Positions 48,235 through 61,614 are shown, numbered from the stretch's first letter. The stretch: 64,000 bases of DNA from Hydnum rufescens UP504 (GCA_014904985.1 MU128996.1:1-64000), one strand, 5' to 3'. Notes: generated by a model not told the origin, from the letters alone. Numbers and translations are program-made.

Positions 48235-49760
48235 GGTGGTGAGTTTTGACAGTTGAGGAGTACGGGTAACATCCGGATGGAATCCGAAAACTCGTGTCAC
48301 CCAGGAATTTGGCGGTAGATCCAGATGGAGTTGTAGACATAAGAAATTAGAGGCAGTTCCATTCGCGGCGCAGAATGATGGGTAATACAGTGGGCTTCAT
48401 GGCTCACACCAAGTTGAGGCTGAGAGGCACGAGGGCCTAGACTATACGTATACTCTACTGAAGGAGGGAGCCAAAAGTTTTGCTTCCGCTGCATTTGATC
48501 TGTGACGACGCATCACAGGTGTGACCTGTGACCGAGGCGTGCCTAGTCAGACCACACTCATCACTTTCATCTGAGGAGCTTTTCCTTCATAGCGCCCCTT
48601 CTCCTGTGGTGTTCGCTGAGTCCTTCAATCGCATCATAGTATCATACGCTCCGGAGATGGCCCTGAGACAACGTGGTTTCCAACCGAACCGCATCGTGGA
48701 GAATGAAAAATGTTCACAGCAAATTGCACACGTATATGGTGATGTATGGAGACCCGACTTTGACTTTCATTTGATGGCGTCGTTAGTTCATGAATGTCCT
48801 TTAGCACTAATACAACAGGTCTTCCAAATCAAGCGCCCCTCGCGTCCCGGTAGCCGTTATTTTTCTCAATACACACGTTATGCAGACCATGCCAAGACGG
48901 TAAAATAAATTTACGGAGAGCCGGGCGAGGCTTAGTGTCTGTTCAAAGGGCCCCTCATTTACAACATCGACGCAGGAATGTAGACAAAACTACGTGATCC
49001 ATGCGTGTTTGGGCCATTGTGTCCTTTCCATCCTCCAGATTCACCTCGTCTTCGCAAGAGTGAAGGAACTGGAAGGACGCTGGAATCCTTTGACTGTCCC
49101 TTTTCGCGCCCCTTGGGTTTTTCCGTTATTTTGCCTTCATCCAGTCATCCAGGCTAGAGGGGCGTCATTCTGACTCTGGATCTAACGCGGACTATTTTCT
49201 GTATCCACTCTTCCTTCCTTTACCCGTTCCAAAATAGGTGGATAAGGCGTTGGATCTCGGAATAGCAAGGGGCTGTGTAACTCATTCTTTCCCTGGTCGT
49301 CGTCTGAGTGAGGGGAGATTCTCATCGGGGACAATGACAAAGGAAAAGGCTTACCATCATTGCACTTGATGAGAATGGTATCGGAAGATCGGAAGATTTG
49401 AGGCGATGGCTATGAGACTTTCTCGACACCCATGCAATGAAGATGCATCCCAACTTACCGCGGTACGGCTGCATGATGTTTAGGTTCATCCTGGGTGTAT
49501 GTACTTGAATTCTGTGATCGTGATGGTGGTGGGCGACGAAATCGTAAGGGCGCAAGCTTATGAGTCCCCAGATTGGATAGGCGAGATTTAAATTGATCAG
49601 CTATCGAGAGAAGAGAGATTTCTGGTCTTCGACTCTCAAACGAAACCAGTAGGGATGGTACATTCCGGGCACGTGCACTCAATACAGTAGTGCGCGTTGT
49701 AATGACTTTGCTCAATGCCAGTATGACATTCGCCCCGGATTCCCCGCATTTCTGATCTCG
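48235..49760 (+). other. Intergenic and type A upstream region before K7
   Basis: It starts with the 5' flank of the minus-strand kinase gene. From about 48500 it aligns with 53400-54830 upstream of K8 (offset about 5.07 kb), including the TTTACGGAGAGCCGGGCGAG block near 48912. ORFs in it are not conserved between the two copies. Confidence 0.5.
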
Positions 49761-52700
49761 ATGGCCAGCGGAGAGGGTGTGAGGTGGTCCGTTGTCCCAA
49801 TCACATCGAGAAGGAGAAGGATCTTCGCTCCCCCCAATCACCCTGCGGATTTAGCTACTTTTGCGCAAGCGGAAACTCCATTCACCTGGTCCATTGCTTC
49901 CTTCTCCAAGAAAGTTGCTTCTCCTGACTCTGGGCAAGTCATCCTGTCGCATACATTCAGTGGCATAATAACAGAGGCTCTTGGCAGGCTGAGGGCGTTT
50001 AGATCAGGGGATGTCCGAGACATCTCTTACTACGCAGACAGGGTTGGCATAGCCTTTCGGTGTCTTGCATTCCAAGCAGCTGAATGAACCTTCAGGACGA
50101 CGAGTACCTACTCATGCGCGTTCGCATCTGGAACGAGGGGGTGTCCATGGTCTGGGTGCGGGTGGAGAAGCCGCTCCTTGAGCCGAATGTAATACAATTC
50201 TCCACCGATCGTTACAAGCTCTGGAAACCAAGCGACGATGACATCATGGCGAGCGTAGTTTCTGCCCTGAATTTTGGTCACGTCATAAACCTTCTCAACA
50301 TTCTCCCTCATGGAGTAACTAAAGCTTACAGAATTCATATACCTACGTGGTACGCAGGCGTCGTCATCGGAATCCTTCATGGAGGCTTTGGAACATCTTG
50401 GGTCAATCCGCCCCCCCAAGAATGGCTCAACATCGCCCTCTATCTGTTTGGAAGCGAGATGGCCACAGCCACGCAATTCGTGGAGCGCAAGTTCGCTATC
50501 CGATACCGTAACATAAAAAGAATCTCACTCGCGGAGCTAGGGGCATGGGAAAACGCGCCCACTCCTCTACCCGAACCACTGAGCTCAGAACAGGATCATC
50601 GCGAGGTAGCCGATCCCAACTCTACAGGCACAGAAGAGAAAACAGCACATGTTGGCTCAGCATCAACTTCTTCACAGGAACATCTCTCAGAACCTCGGCC
50701 AGTGCAGTCGCCTAGTACGAACGGTGCTGTGCCTGCCAATGGGACCGATGCTGAGAAGAATGCTGGCCCCCGGCATCGAGATCGAAAAACGAAGATTGAC
50801 CCCGCCCCAGCAATTGACCGTTCCAATGTACCCCCCTCAAAGGTCCCCGAATCTTTGACACCACACGATCCGCCTCGTCCTTCAGTATCTCCAACCGGGT
50901 ACCCCCTTATCTGATCAAACCGACTGAGAGGAGACCGATGCTGCCCACTAGTGCTTCCTCAAGTCCCACTTCTCCCACTCAGATACCTCCTAAAGAGGCT
51001 TCCACCGGAATAGACAAAGCCACCTCCATTCTGCCAGACATTGTGATTCCGGCTCCTTCTCCAGAAGCTGTCGGACAAGGCCCGCAAGCTAGTCGATCAT
51101 TTACCAATGCCCAACCCAATCCCCCTGAAACTCCCAACTTGACGGGGCGCATTCTTCGTTTGGGCTCAGAACCCATTGCCACAGGCGGGTACTCCTCTGT
51201 CTGGAAAGGCAGCTTGCTCTCTGCCCCCTCCGACGACCCTGATCAGAGGTCTTCAGGTGCTCTTGTCAATTGCTAGTTCCCGGCAGGGCGCATGTGCTAA
51301 CGCCCAATGTCCTAGGTCGCCATCAAGGTGCTTCGTCCTTCGCACACGGACGAATACACGGCCAAACGGAAGCTTCACAAGGTAATTCTATCTGATAGTT
51401 GCACCCCATATGGATGTTTCATTCACGATAGGGGTAGCGTCTGCATGTAGAAATGCGAATATGGGCCCAATTGCATCACGAGAATGTGGTGAGATTGTTA
51501 GGTCATACCGAAGAACACGAAGGGCCTGGTCTTGTTTCAATCTTCTACGTTGACGGTGATGTCTTGAGCTTTCTAGCGAAAAATCCAAGTGTCAATCGAG
51601 AGATTATCGTGCGTTTGCATCGATATGCTTTCATTCGAATAGTGGGGTCCGTCCCCAGCTGAACTTAATATTTACAGTGTGCCGATATTTGCCCTGGGAT
51701 TACAATACTTGCATGAACACAAGCCTCCAATTATACACGGTGATCTCAAAGGGGTATGGTTGAATACAGGGTGCAGTGGTGCTTTGCTGATGAATTGACA
51801 TGCTCAGCGGAACGTGCTGATCGATGGAGAAGGAAAAGCGAGTATTTGTGATTTTGGACTGTCTATAATTCTTGATGGGAGACCTACTGGCCATACGTCC
51901 TCAAACTTCGGCGGATCACTGAGATTTCTCGCTCCTGAACTTCTAGACGAAAACACTAGAACTGTGCAGACGGATATATATGCTTATGCATGCACTTGTA
52001 TTGAGGTGCGATCCATTCTTGCTAGGCGGCATGCTTTGTATCTAGCTCGTAATTCTCTATTTGCCGTAGATCTTGTTTGACCAGGAGCCCTACCACCATC
52101 TGTCCAATGAGGCACACCTCATCCGTGCTATATCGAATCATGAGCCTCCCTTTGGGCCCTCGAATGAGGAATTCACTTTTCCTTCAGTTCTGCAAATCTT
52201 GAAGCGCTGCTGGGACCATGACCGATCGAGTCGCCCACCATTGAACTTAATCATCGACACTATAAAGCGCTGCCTGTACCGTACCTATCGAACAAACTTG
52301 GGAGTCCACCAAGGAATCGTACGTGCTCTTTCTGGATAGTAGTACTCTACTGGATTATGCATTCAACTTATTGGTTTGCAGGGGAGGCATGTTCGACTTG
52401 TGTGCCTTCCTGGCGTTGAGCAAGCCAAGCTGATGTGGGTCGACGACGGGGGACTGAGCATGGTGGTGAAGTCTTCAACTTCATTCCACCATGTCCCGAT
52501 TTATCAGCGTTATCGCTGGGAATTGATGGATAATCAGAACCTCGACGGTGCGTTGCACCTTACTCTCCAACACAAGTAAAGCTGACAAGGTCTTGGTAGA
52601 TTCCGAGGATGATCCCATACTTCTTCGTCTCTCTTAGGGAAAGATGCGTCATCATCGGAGATCCCTCCCTACGTCTCAAAGTGGACCGATTACTCTGTGA

Positions 52701-52769
52701 AATTTCGTCTCCCCCACTCGCCGGCGGTGTCCTATGAGCTCTACAAGAAAGTTGCCCCGGAAACGGCAT
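49761..52769 (+). pseudogene. K7: type A TKL kinase with three one-base insertions in exon 3
   Basis: Exon 1 starts at ATG 49761. The first intron (49934-49987) has a GC donor and is open in frame. Exon 3 is 50096-51256. Compared with K8 it has extra bases near 50897, 50926 and 51245; the first causes a stop at about 50912, and by 51245 the frame returns to normal. Kinase exons: 51316-51381 (VAIKVLRPSHTDEY), 51438-51608, 51678-51753 (one base too long; CADIFALGL-type shift near 51690), 51808-52005 (CDFGLS, APELLDEN), 52070-52318 (CCWDHDRSSRPP) and from 52382 to the stop at 52579. The tail frame reaches about 52769 but lacks part of the acidic stretch. Residues needed for catalysis are present. 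Whether it is a true pseudogene depends on the four indels. Confidence 0.75.
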
Positions 52770-54831
52770 AATGGACGCCAGGACGAGAATTGTACCAGAG
52801 CTTCTAACGTGGGCATCGGAACTGGGCTGTGATCCGCTAGAGTTTGACTCGACTCACAAGGGTACTAGCCACGATTTCCTAGCACCGACCGCCATGTTTT
52901 GGCTTACTTCGTGTTGTCTCTATATACACGTGACTATGACTGTGATGTCAATTCTACATGCATACACGTGTATGACTTGGGAGGAAGAAAAGATGTCACC
53001 CGGGCATCGCACTTGAATATATGAAACGTTTGTACCCCCGGGACATTAATGAGAGAAATCAACCATGTGGAATTGAAAATTTTGGAACGTTGAATGCAGA
53101 CTCCTACGTATACCCAGTCGCGCGGGTGGTTAGCTCCGCAGTCTCGCGAACGTAGTCAATGCCTGAGGAGTACGGGTGACATCCGGATGGAATTCGAAAA
53201 CTCGGGTCACCCAGGAATTCGGCGGTAGATCCAGATGGAATTGTAGACAAGAAATTAGAGGCAATTCCATTCGCGGCGTAGAATAATGGATAATACAGCT
53301 AGGCTTCATGGCTCACACCCAGTTGAGGCTGGAGGCACGAAGGCCTATACTACCCTATAGTACCTAGTGAAGGAAACTTTTGCTTCCGCTTCGTTTGGTC
53401 TGTGACGCATCACAGCTGTGACCTGTGACCGAGGCGCGGCTCCATAGTGCTTGTTCAGTGCCCGACCAACCCAAAAGCAAGCCTTCTATCATATCTATGC
53501 GCAAACAATTCGACTTTACGTGAGGCCAGTGACAGCCCCACGCCGTGCCTCGTTTAGACCACCGCCATGCTCATCACTTTCATCTGAGGACCTTTTCCTT
53601 CATAGCGCTTCTTCTCCTATGGTGTTCGCTGAGTCCTTCAATCGTATCATAGCATCATACGCTCCAGAGACGGCCCTGAAAATGGCGTGGTTTTCAACCA
53701 AACCGCATCGTGGAGGATGAAAATGCGCACAGTAAATTGCACAGGTATATGCTGATGTATGGGTATGGAGACACGACTTTAACTCTCATTTAATCGTGTG
53801 GTCAGTTCATGAACGTCCTTTAGCACCAATACAACCCTGTTCTTAAACCGGAAACAGATCGCCCAAATCAAGCCCCCCTCGCGTCCCGGCAGGCCGTTAT
53901 TTTTCTCGATACACATGTTATGCGGACCATATCAAGACGGTGAAATAAATTTACGGAGAGCCGGGCGAGGCTTAGTATCTGTCCAGGCGGGTCCTCATTT
54001 ACAACATCGACGCAGGAATGTAGGCAAAGCTACGTGATATATGCGTGTTTGGGCCATTGTGTCCCTTCCATCCTCCAGATTCACCTTGTCTTCGCAAGAG
54101 TGAAGGAACTGGAAGGACGCTGGGATTCTTTGACTGTCCCTTTTCGCGCCCCTTGGGGTTTTCCGTTAGTTTGCCATCATTCAGTCACTCACGCCACAGG
54201 GGCGTCATTCCAACTCTGGATCTCTCGCGGATCATTTTCTGTATCCACTCTTCCTTCCTTTACCCGTTCCTAAATAGGTGGATAAGGCGTTGGATCTCGG
54301 AATAGCAAGGGGCTGTGTAACTCATTCTTTCCCTGATCGTCTTCTGAGTGAGGGCGATCCCCATCGAAGACGATGACAAAGGAAAAGGCTTACCATCATT
54401 GCACTTGGTGAGAATGGTATCGGAAGATCGGAAGATTTGAGGCGATGGCTATGAGACTATCTCGACACCCATGCGATGAAAATGCATCCCAGCTCACAGC
54501 GGTACGGCTGCATCATGTTTAGGTTCATCCTGGGTGTATGTACTTGAACTCTGAACCGTTGACGGTGGTGGGGGGACGAAATCGCAAGGGCGCAAGCTTA
54601 TGAGTCCCCTGATTGGATAGCCGAGACTTAAATTGATCAGCCATCGCATCGTGCAAGCTGTGACAGAGAAGATTTCTGGTCTTCGACTGCCAAAAGAAAC
54701 CGGTAGGGATGGAATGGGTCAGTACATTCCGGGCACGTGCAGTCAATAGTGCCTCGCGCTTGTGGATTCCTATATGACTCTGCTCAATGCTAGTATGACT
54801 TTCGCCCGGATTCTCCGCCTTTCTGATCTCG
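52770..54831 (+). other. Intergenic between K7 and K8
   Basis: It holds the shared 3' block near 52945 and then a copy of the 48250-49760 region. The part at 53150-53340 resembles the 5' flank of the minus-strand kinase at 48250-48480 (TACGGGTRACATCCGGATGG), so a duplication carried a promoter fragment of that gene without its coding part. Confidence 0.55.
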
Positions 54832-57820
54832 ATGGCAAACAGAGAGAGAGAGAAGTGGTCCGTTGTCCCATACATATCCCGAAGGAAACGGATCTTGGCT
54901 CCCCCCAATCACCCTGCAGATTTTGCTGCTTTTGCACAAGCGGAAACTCCATTCACCTGGTCCATTGCTTCCTTCTATAAGAAAGTTACCTCTCCTGACT
55001 CTGGGCAAGTCATCCTGTCGCAATACATCAGTGGCATAATAACAGAGGCTCTTGGTAGGCTGGGGGCATTTACATCAGGGGATGTCCGAGACATCTCTTA
55101 CTACGCAGACAGGGTTGGCATAGCCTTTCGGTGTCCTTGCATTCCGAGCAGCTGAATGAACCTTCAGGCCGACGAGTACCTCCTCATGCGCGTTCGCATC
55201 CGGAACGAGGGGGTGTCTGCTGTCTGGGTGCGGGTGGAGAAGCCGCTCTCTGAGCCAAATGTAATACAATTCTCCACTGACCGTTCCAAGCTCTGGAAAC
55301 CAAGCGACGATGACATCATGGCGAGCGTAGTTTCTACCCTGAATTTTGGTCACGTCATAAACCTTCTCAACCTTCTCCCTCATGGAGTAACTAAAGCTTA
55401 CAGAATTCATATACCTACGTGGTACGCAGGCATCATCATCGGAATCCTTCATGGAGGCTTTGGAAAATCTTGGGTCAATCCGCCCCCCCCAGACTGGCTC
55501 AACATCGCCCTCTATCTTTTCGGAAGCGAGATGGTCACAGCCACGCAATTCGTGGAGCGCAAATTTGCTATCCGACACCCTAACATAAAAAGAATCTCAC
55601 TCACGGAGCCAGGGGCATGGGAAAACGAGCTCACTCCTCTACCCGAACCACTGAGCGTAAAACAGGATCATCGCGAGGGAGCCAATCTTAACCCTACAGG
55701 TACGGAAGAGAAAATAGCACATGCATCGACCTCTTCACAGGAACATCCCTCAGAACCTCGGCTAGTGCAGTCGCCTAATACAAACGGTGCTGTACCTGCC
55801 AATGGGGCCGGTCCTGAGAAGAAAGCTAGCCGCCGGCGTCGAGATCGAAAAACGAAGATTCGTCCCGCCCTAGCAATTGACCGCTCCAATGTACTCTTAA
55901 AGGCCCCCGAATTCCTGACACCACGCGATCCGCCTCGTCCTTCAGTGTCTCCAACCGGGTCCCCCTTATCTGATCAGACCGACGAGCGGAGACCGGTGCC
56001 GCCCGCTAGTGCTTCCTCAAGTCCTACTTCTCCCACTCGGATACCTCCTAAAGAGGCTTCCACCGGAATAGACAAAGCCAGGTCCATTCCCAAGACATTG
56101 TGATTACGGTTCTTCTCCAGAAGCTGTCGGACAAGGTCCACAAGCTAGTCCATCATTTACCAATGCCCAACCCAATCCCCCTGAAACTCCCAACTTGACG
56201 GGGCGCATTCTTCGTTTGGGCTCAGAACCCATTGCCACAGGCGGGTACTCCTCTGTCTGGAAAGGTAGCTTGCTCTCTGCCCCCTCCGACGACCCTGACA
56301 GAGGTCTTCAGGTGTTCTTGTCACTTGCTGGTTCCTGGCAGGGCGCATGTGCTAACGCCCGATGTCCTAGGTCGTTATCAAGGTGCTTCGTCCTTCACAC
56401 ACGAATGAACACACCGCCAAACGGAAGCTCAACAAGGTAATTCTATCTGATGGTTGCACCATGGATATTTCATTCACGATAGGTGTAGCGTCTGTATAGA
56501 GAAATGCGAGTGTGGGCCCAATTGCTTCACGAGAACGTGGTGGGATTATTAGGGTATACTAAAGAACCCGAAGGGCCTGGTCTCGTTTCAATTTCGTACC
56601 CCCACGGTAATGTATTGAGCTTTCTAGCGAAGAATCCACGGGCCAATCGAGAGATTATCGTGTGTTCACATCCATATACTTTACTCGAATATGAGATCCT
56701 TCGCCCACTGAGTTTGATCTTTACAGTGTGCCGATGTCGCACTGGGGCTACAATACTTGCATGAACACGACCCTCCCATTATACACGGCGATCTGAAGGG
56801 GGTATGCTTGAACACGCCGAGCGGTGGTGCCCTTACTGATCAATTGATATCGTCAGCCGAACGTGTTGATCGATGCGGAAGGAAGAGCGAGTATTTGTGA
56901 TTTTGGATTGTCTACAATTCTTGATGGAGGACCTACTGGCTACACATCATCAATTTTCAGCGGGTCATTGCGGTTTCTGGCTCCGGAACTTCTCTACGAA
57001 CAGGTGAGAACCGTAGAGACAGACATATGGGCTTATGCATGCACTTGTATCCAGGTGTGAGATGCAGTCTCGCTGTAATACGGCGCGCTTTGTGTCTAAC
57101 TTCTAATTGTCCATTCACTATAGATCTTGTTTGACCTGGGGCCCTATCACCAACTGTCCGAACAAGCACACCTTATGCGTGCTATACTGGACCCTCTTCG
57201 GCCTCCCTTTCAACCATCGGACGAGGAAGTCACATTTCCTTCAGTTGTGCAAATCTTAAGACGCTGCTGGGATCACGACCGATCGAGTCGGCCATCAGTG
57301 AACTTAATCATCGACACTCTACAGCGCTGCCTGTACCGCTCCTATCGAACGAACTTGGGCGTCCACCAAGGAATCGTACGTCGTCTTTTCTCGATAGTAC
57401 TTTACTGGATTATGCACCCAAACTATTGGTTTACAAGGGGAAGCGTGTTCGATTTATGTGCCTCCCTGGCATTGAACAGGCAATACTGATCTGGGTCGAC
57501 GTGGAAGGACTGACTATCGTGGTGGATTCTTCGACCTCGTTCCACCGAGTTCCGATCTACCAGCGTTATCGCTGGGAATTGATGGATGGGCAGAACCTCG
57601 AGGGTGCGTTGCGCCTTAGTCTCTAACAGCAGTCAAACCTAATACAGTGTTGATAGACTCGGAGGATGGCTCCAATGCTTCTTACTCTCTGCAGGGGAAG
57701 GGTGCTTCATCATCGGAGAGCCCACCCCACATCTCAAAATGGACGGATTACTCTATAAAATTCCGTCTCCCCTACTCGTCGGGGATGTCCTACGAGTCCT
57801 ACCACAAAACTTCTTCGTAA
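54832..57820 (+). pseudogene. K8: type A TKL kinase, intact kinase exons, shifted linker
   Basis: Exon 1 is 54832-55004; intron 55005-55058 has a GC donor and is open in frame; exon 2 starts at 55059. Exon 3 is 55168-56311, with bases missing near 56092 and 56110 relative to K7, so the frame stops at 56103 and the P-loop lies in another frame. The remaining exons are clean: 56371-56436 (VVIKVLR), 56489-56659, 56727-56801 (HGDLKG), 56857-57054 (CDFGLS, APELLYEQ), 57124-57375 (CCWDHDRSSRPS) and 57438-57603. A 44 nt intron then joins exon 57648-57820 in frame (VLIDSEDGSN ... YESYHKTSS), the best evidence for the conserved C-terminal tail. Only the linker indels prevent a full-length product. Confidence 0.75.
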
Positions 57821-59980
57821 ACGGTATAATGGATAGTAGGATAAGAATTGATACCAGAGCTTCTAATGGGCGTATCGGAGAGAGGGCTGCGACTGCTGGA
57901 GGTCGAGTCGAGTCAGGGATACTAACCACAATCTCAATCTCCTCTCCATACGATCGGCTGTCATCTTCTGGCTTGTTCATGGGAGTCATGCTGTATGTTG
58001 TATGTGTAGATGTATACGGCTACGACTGTAGATGTCAATTCCAGACAGATGTACGTGTACGACTTGAGGGGGGAAGAAAAGATATCGCACAGGCATTATA
58101 CTTGGATACATGGTGCGTTTACACTCCTGGGAGGAGATTAATGCGAAAAATCAACCACGCGGAATCGAAAATTTCAGAATGTTGAAGGAACCGGTGCGAA
58201 AAAATCGGCCATACTAAGTAGAGATTCTTCGCGGCTTCTTTAGTCAACTTCTGCACATTTCGCGCAGATTGATTTATGTGCTATCTGTGGAAGTCCTGGG
58301 GCCGCCGAGGACACAGAAAAACGCAAAGGGAATAAAAGGAACGTGAGTGGGACGTACCAACTGCTCTCTCCCCCCCCCACAACTCGCCCATCTGGCCTGG
58401 GAGTGGGATCGATCAATGATTGCTTTGCTTTGCACCAGATCATACTTGACGGTCATTCCCTAATCCATCCCCACTCTGTCAATCGGGATCAGGATCAGGG
58501 GAGAGCATTCACAAAACGCTTCCCAACAGCCTGGACGCACCAGATATTCCCACGGGACTTCCACAAAAGGGATCCGCCCAGCTGTTTTGTGATTCTGGAC
58601 ACCAGGGTTTGAATCGGCCCACTCGACGCTGTGAGGGTTACTAATTATTGAAGACCGGGTGCAGAGAAACACACAAGTGGACATGGTGAAGGTAAGAGAA
58701 TATCGGGTACACCCAACACTGGTCATCCTGAGTTGAGAGAAACAAAAAAAGTTCCGGGAGGTCACGTCATCCAGACACAACCTAAGGTACGTAGTTCATG
58801 CAGCTGTTGGGTGCGTGGAGAAAAGAACGCATCGCATTACATTGCCTTACCCGCTGGCGGACACCTGGGTAGAATCCAGTTCTTGACGTGTCGATTTCTG
58901 TCGTCCTTCGACGGGCGATGTGCACGAAATTCTTGTGACACCTCAAGCCGGATAGTCTGTCATTTCACCCGTGCCAATGAGCCCCGACTAAGGCAAAGAT
59001 CGGTTCACGAAGAGGAAGTTGGAACGAGGTTCCAATCTCATCTGATTCGAGTTCTCTGTGATGCGTGACAACCTATGTGTGACCAGTGACCGAGTCTATG
59101 ATCTAGCAGTACAACGCTAGCGCAGTCCCCAAACAACTCAAAAGAGGGCTTGGTATCGTACTTATAGGCAAGTAATTCAATTTTCCTCGAGATCACTTGA
59201 CCGTGACCGCGTTGCGCCGCACCTCGTTGATAAGATCGCCATGCTTATCACCTTCAGTTGTGATCCCCTTCCCTCGTCGCGCTTCTCCTCATTCCAGTGC
59301 CTTTGAACCGTGCCATAGCACTCCATTCTGGAGTGACGGCTCTGGAGGCGACGTGTTTTCCAATGAGCCCGCACGGTTGAGGCTGAAAACCGCCCACCGC
59401 AAATGGTAGGGTTACAGTATACTAGGCTGATGTATGGAGAGACACTTCTCGATCTTGACTCTTGTTTGATGGCCTCGTCTGCTCGTGATAGTCCTTTATC
59501 GTCAGTGTAGCCTTGTTCTTGAACCGGAAACAAGTCTTTCAGGTCAAGCCCCCCCGCGTCCTGGTAGATCTTTTTTTTTCTTAGTACACAAGTTGTGCGA
59601 CCACATCAAGACGGTGAAACAAATCTACGAGGCGAGCCGGGCGAGGCTTAGTATCTATTCTGTGAGCCTTTATTTTACTCTGTCGATGCAGGAATCTAGG
59701 CAAACGTACGTGGTCTATGGGTGTTTTGGCCGTTGTCATTTCCATACTCCAGATTCACTTCGTCTTTGCAGGATTCAAGGAAACTGAAGGACACTGGGAT
59801 CCTATGATCGTCCCCTTTCACGTCCCTTGTTTTTTTTTCCTGTACTTCGCTATCATTCAACCTACAAGAGCGTCGTTTCGGCTTTTGGATCTCACACGGT
59901 ATATTTTCTATATCCACTCTCGCCTCATTTTCTCGTGGCTAAATAGGTAATGAAGACCCCTGCGGCCAACATCAGAACTC
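57821..59980 (+). other. Intergenic after K8
   Basis: It contains the shared 3' block near 58035, the repeated block at 58340-58790 and a third copy of the type A upstream block at about 59440-59980. No conserved ORF is visible. Confidence 0.5.
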
Positions 59981-61330
59981 GGAGCGGCAAGGGGCTGTGT
60001 GACTCTCTTTCCTTCGTCGTCTTCTGAGTAGAGGGATGATCCGCCTATACAGTACTTCGTGGTGTGTGCCGTATCCTTGGAAGTTTGGACACATCTTCAC
60101 GGCCTGGCCATTCTCACCGAGCACAACGATGGTCAGCGTTGGTTGCTTTTTCGTTCTCCCTGAGTAGGGGTCTGTAGCTGAATCTCGGAAAGGGCTCTTA
60201 TCGTCTCTCTGGCTTGGTGGGTGCCATGTCTTTTGTCTATGAACCTTGGGTGGATCCCCACATGGCCATGATACTTCGGTGGATATGGTTTTATCCTCTA
60301 CCCCGATGTGCCCATCCTGGCACTTTGTGGTCTTATTCCTCTGGTGGATCTGTACATGTTCTGCCTTATAGTTCTCACTCTTTATCTGTGTTTCTTCATG
60401 GTTCTATCGTATATATCATGCCCCGTGCACTAACACTCACTTGTTGAGCCTAAGACTGCCAAGGATACTCAGCCTCAGATTCATATACTCCACCACTTTA
60501 GAGCTAACACCCGCAAGGAATGTGGAGAGCATGTGCACCGAAGTGACCACTGTGTCAAAGGGATAATCAACCACGAAGAGGGGCATGAGCAAATAGAACG
60601 CTGTTTATACAAAGTATAGGATACATATGACGCCGTATCCGGGACAGCTTCAACTCGTTCCTTGGTCTGCAGGGGAACGGAATCTTCCAAATTCAAAGAG
60701 GCCACGACGCAACGTGCCTTTCAATGGTTGTCAACGGAACATCACGTATGAAAGTGGATTCGAGTTTTTCGTTTAGCACCGCCATGGAAAAATCGTAGCG
60801 GCGACAAGCGCCAATCCCGACTCTAATCACCGCGCGGCTGTTTAGGACGTTTGCTAGTAGTCCGTTGATTTTACTCAGTTTTCTCTTGCATCCTACCACT
60901 ATCATCACTGCTTCTATTTGAGGTGCCTTGAATAGTGTTTATGATCACAACAGAATTTACAGTCTTAAAATACAAGCAGTTCTTGGTGGTTGATCACTAA
61001 GAATCTGAGTGGAAACTGATTTCAGCCAGGTTTAGGAAGATGGCTGTCATTGGTGTAGAAGATGGGGTACTCACAGTGCTAGGTCATAGTTCATCACAAA
61101 ACTTCTTACCTAAAAGGCGAATCCATTGTGGATCAAGCAGCTCCGGAAGCCTCTCGTCTGGTTCATGAAGTCCCATCTGCTCAAGGAGATAGTTTACTTC
61201 ATGCGTCGAAAGACATGGCTTTGGCCGGTCGACCTGAGGAAGACTCTGAGCCCGGCGAGACCAGCGGTTCCTCCTCCACCTTGTCGTTAGAGATGATGAG
61301 GGCCTTGGGATACAGAGCACTGATGACTAC
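59981..61330 (-). other. Non-array stretch with unidentified coding-like pieces
   Basis: This 1.3 kb interrupts the K9 upstream region and has no match in the other flanks. On the - strand, 60908-60693 (CKRKLSKINGLLANVLNSRA), 60705-60481 (VPLQTKERVEAVPDTASY, with another frame giving STFLAGVSSKVVEYMNLRLS) and 61320-61084 (HEVNYLLEQMGLHEPDERLP) look compositionally like exons. I could not link them into a gene or recognise a family. They may be remnants of a captured gene. Confidence 0.3.
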
Positions 61331-61445
61331 ACAGCCATGGATGCACCGCCATGGACGCACAGCCATGGACGCACAGCCATGGACACACAGCCATGGACGC
61401 ACAGCCATGGACGGACACACAGCCATGGACACACAGCCATGGACA
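61331..61445. repeat. 14 nt minisatellite containing CCATGG
   Basis: Eight or so units of ACAGCCATGGACGC and close variants lie in tandem between 61331 and 61445. Reading frames through it cycle through MDAQPW, THSHGR and similar because 14 is not a multiple of three, so the overlapping ORFs are not a protein repeat. Confidence 0.85.
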
Positions 61446-61614
61446 TCGAAAGTGGTCTCGTGACGACGAAATTCCCTCTAAACCCTCTCTTACGTAAACG
61501 TAAGAGTCGGGATACTGCACAATCCCAGTCACCTGACGAACGAAATTCCCTCTCTTATGTAAACATCAGAAGATTATTACTCAATGATGTCAAATCTCCC
61601 GAATTTCTAATCTG

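Noticed and set aside
48528..48908. 126-codon ORF upstream of K7
   Set aside because: The paralogous stretch at 53.4-53.9 kb breaks the frame; it is part of the repeated type A upstream region.
60481..60908. Possible translation factor (eIF3m-like) remnant on the minus strand
   Set aside because: A few residues resemble that family, but the order and length do not fit and no continuous exon chain could be built.
61128..61532. Overlapping ORFs with MDxQPW and HGC repeats on both strands
   Set aside because: They arise from the 14 nt minisatellite, which is not a multiple of three, so no stable protein repeat exists.
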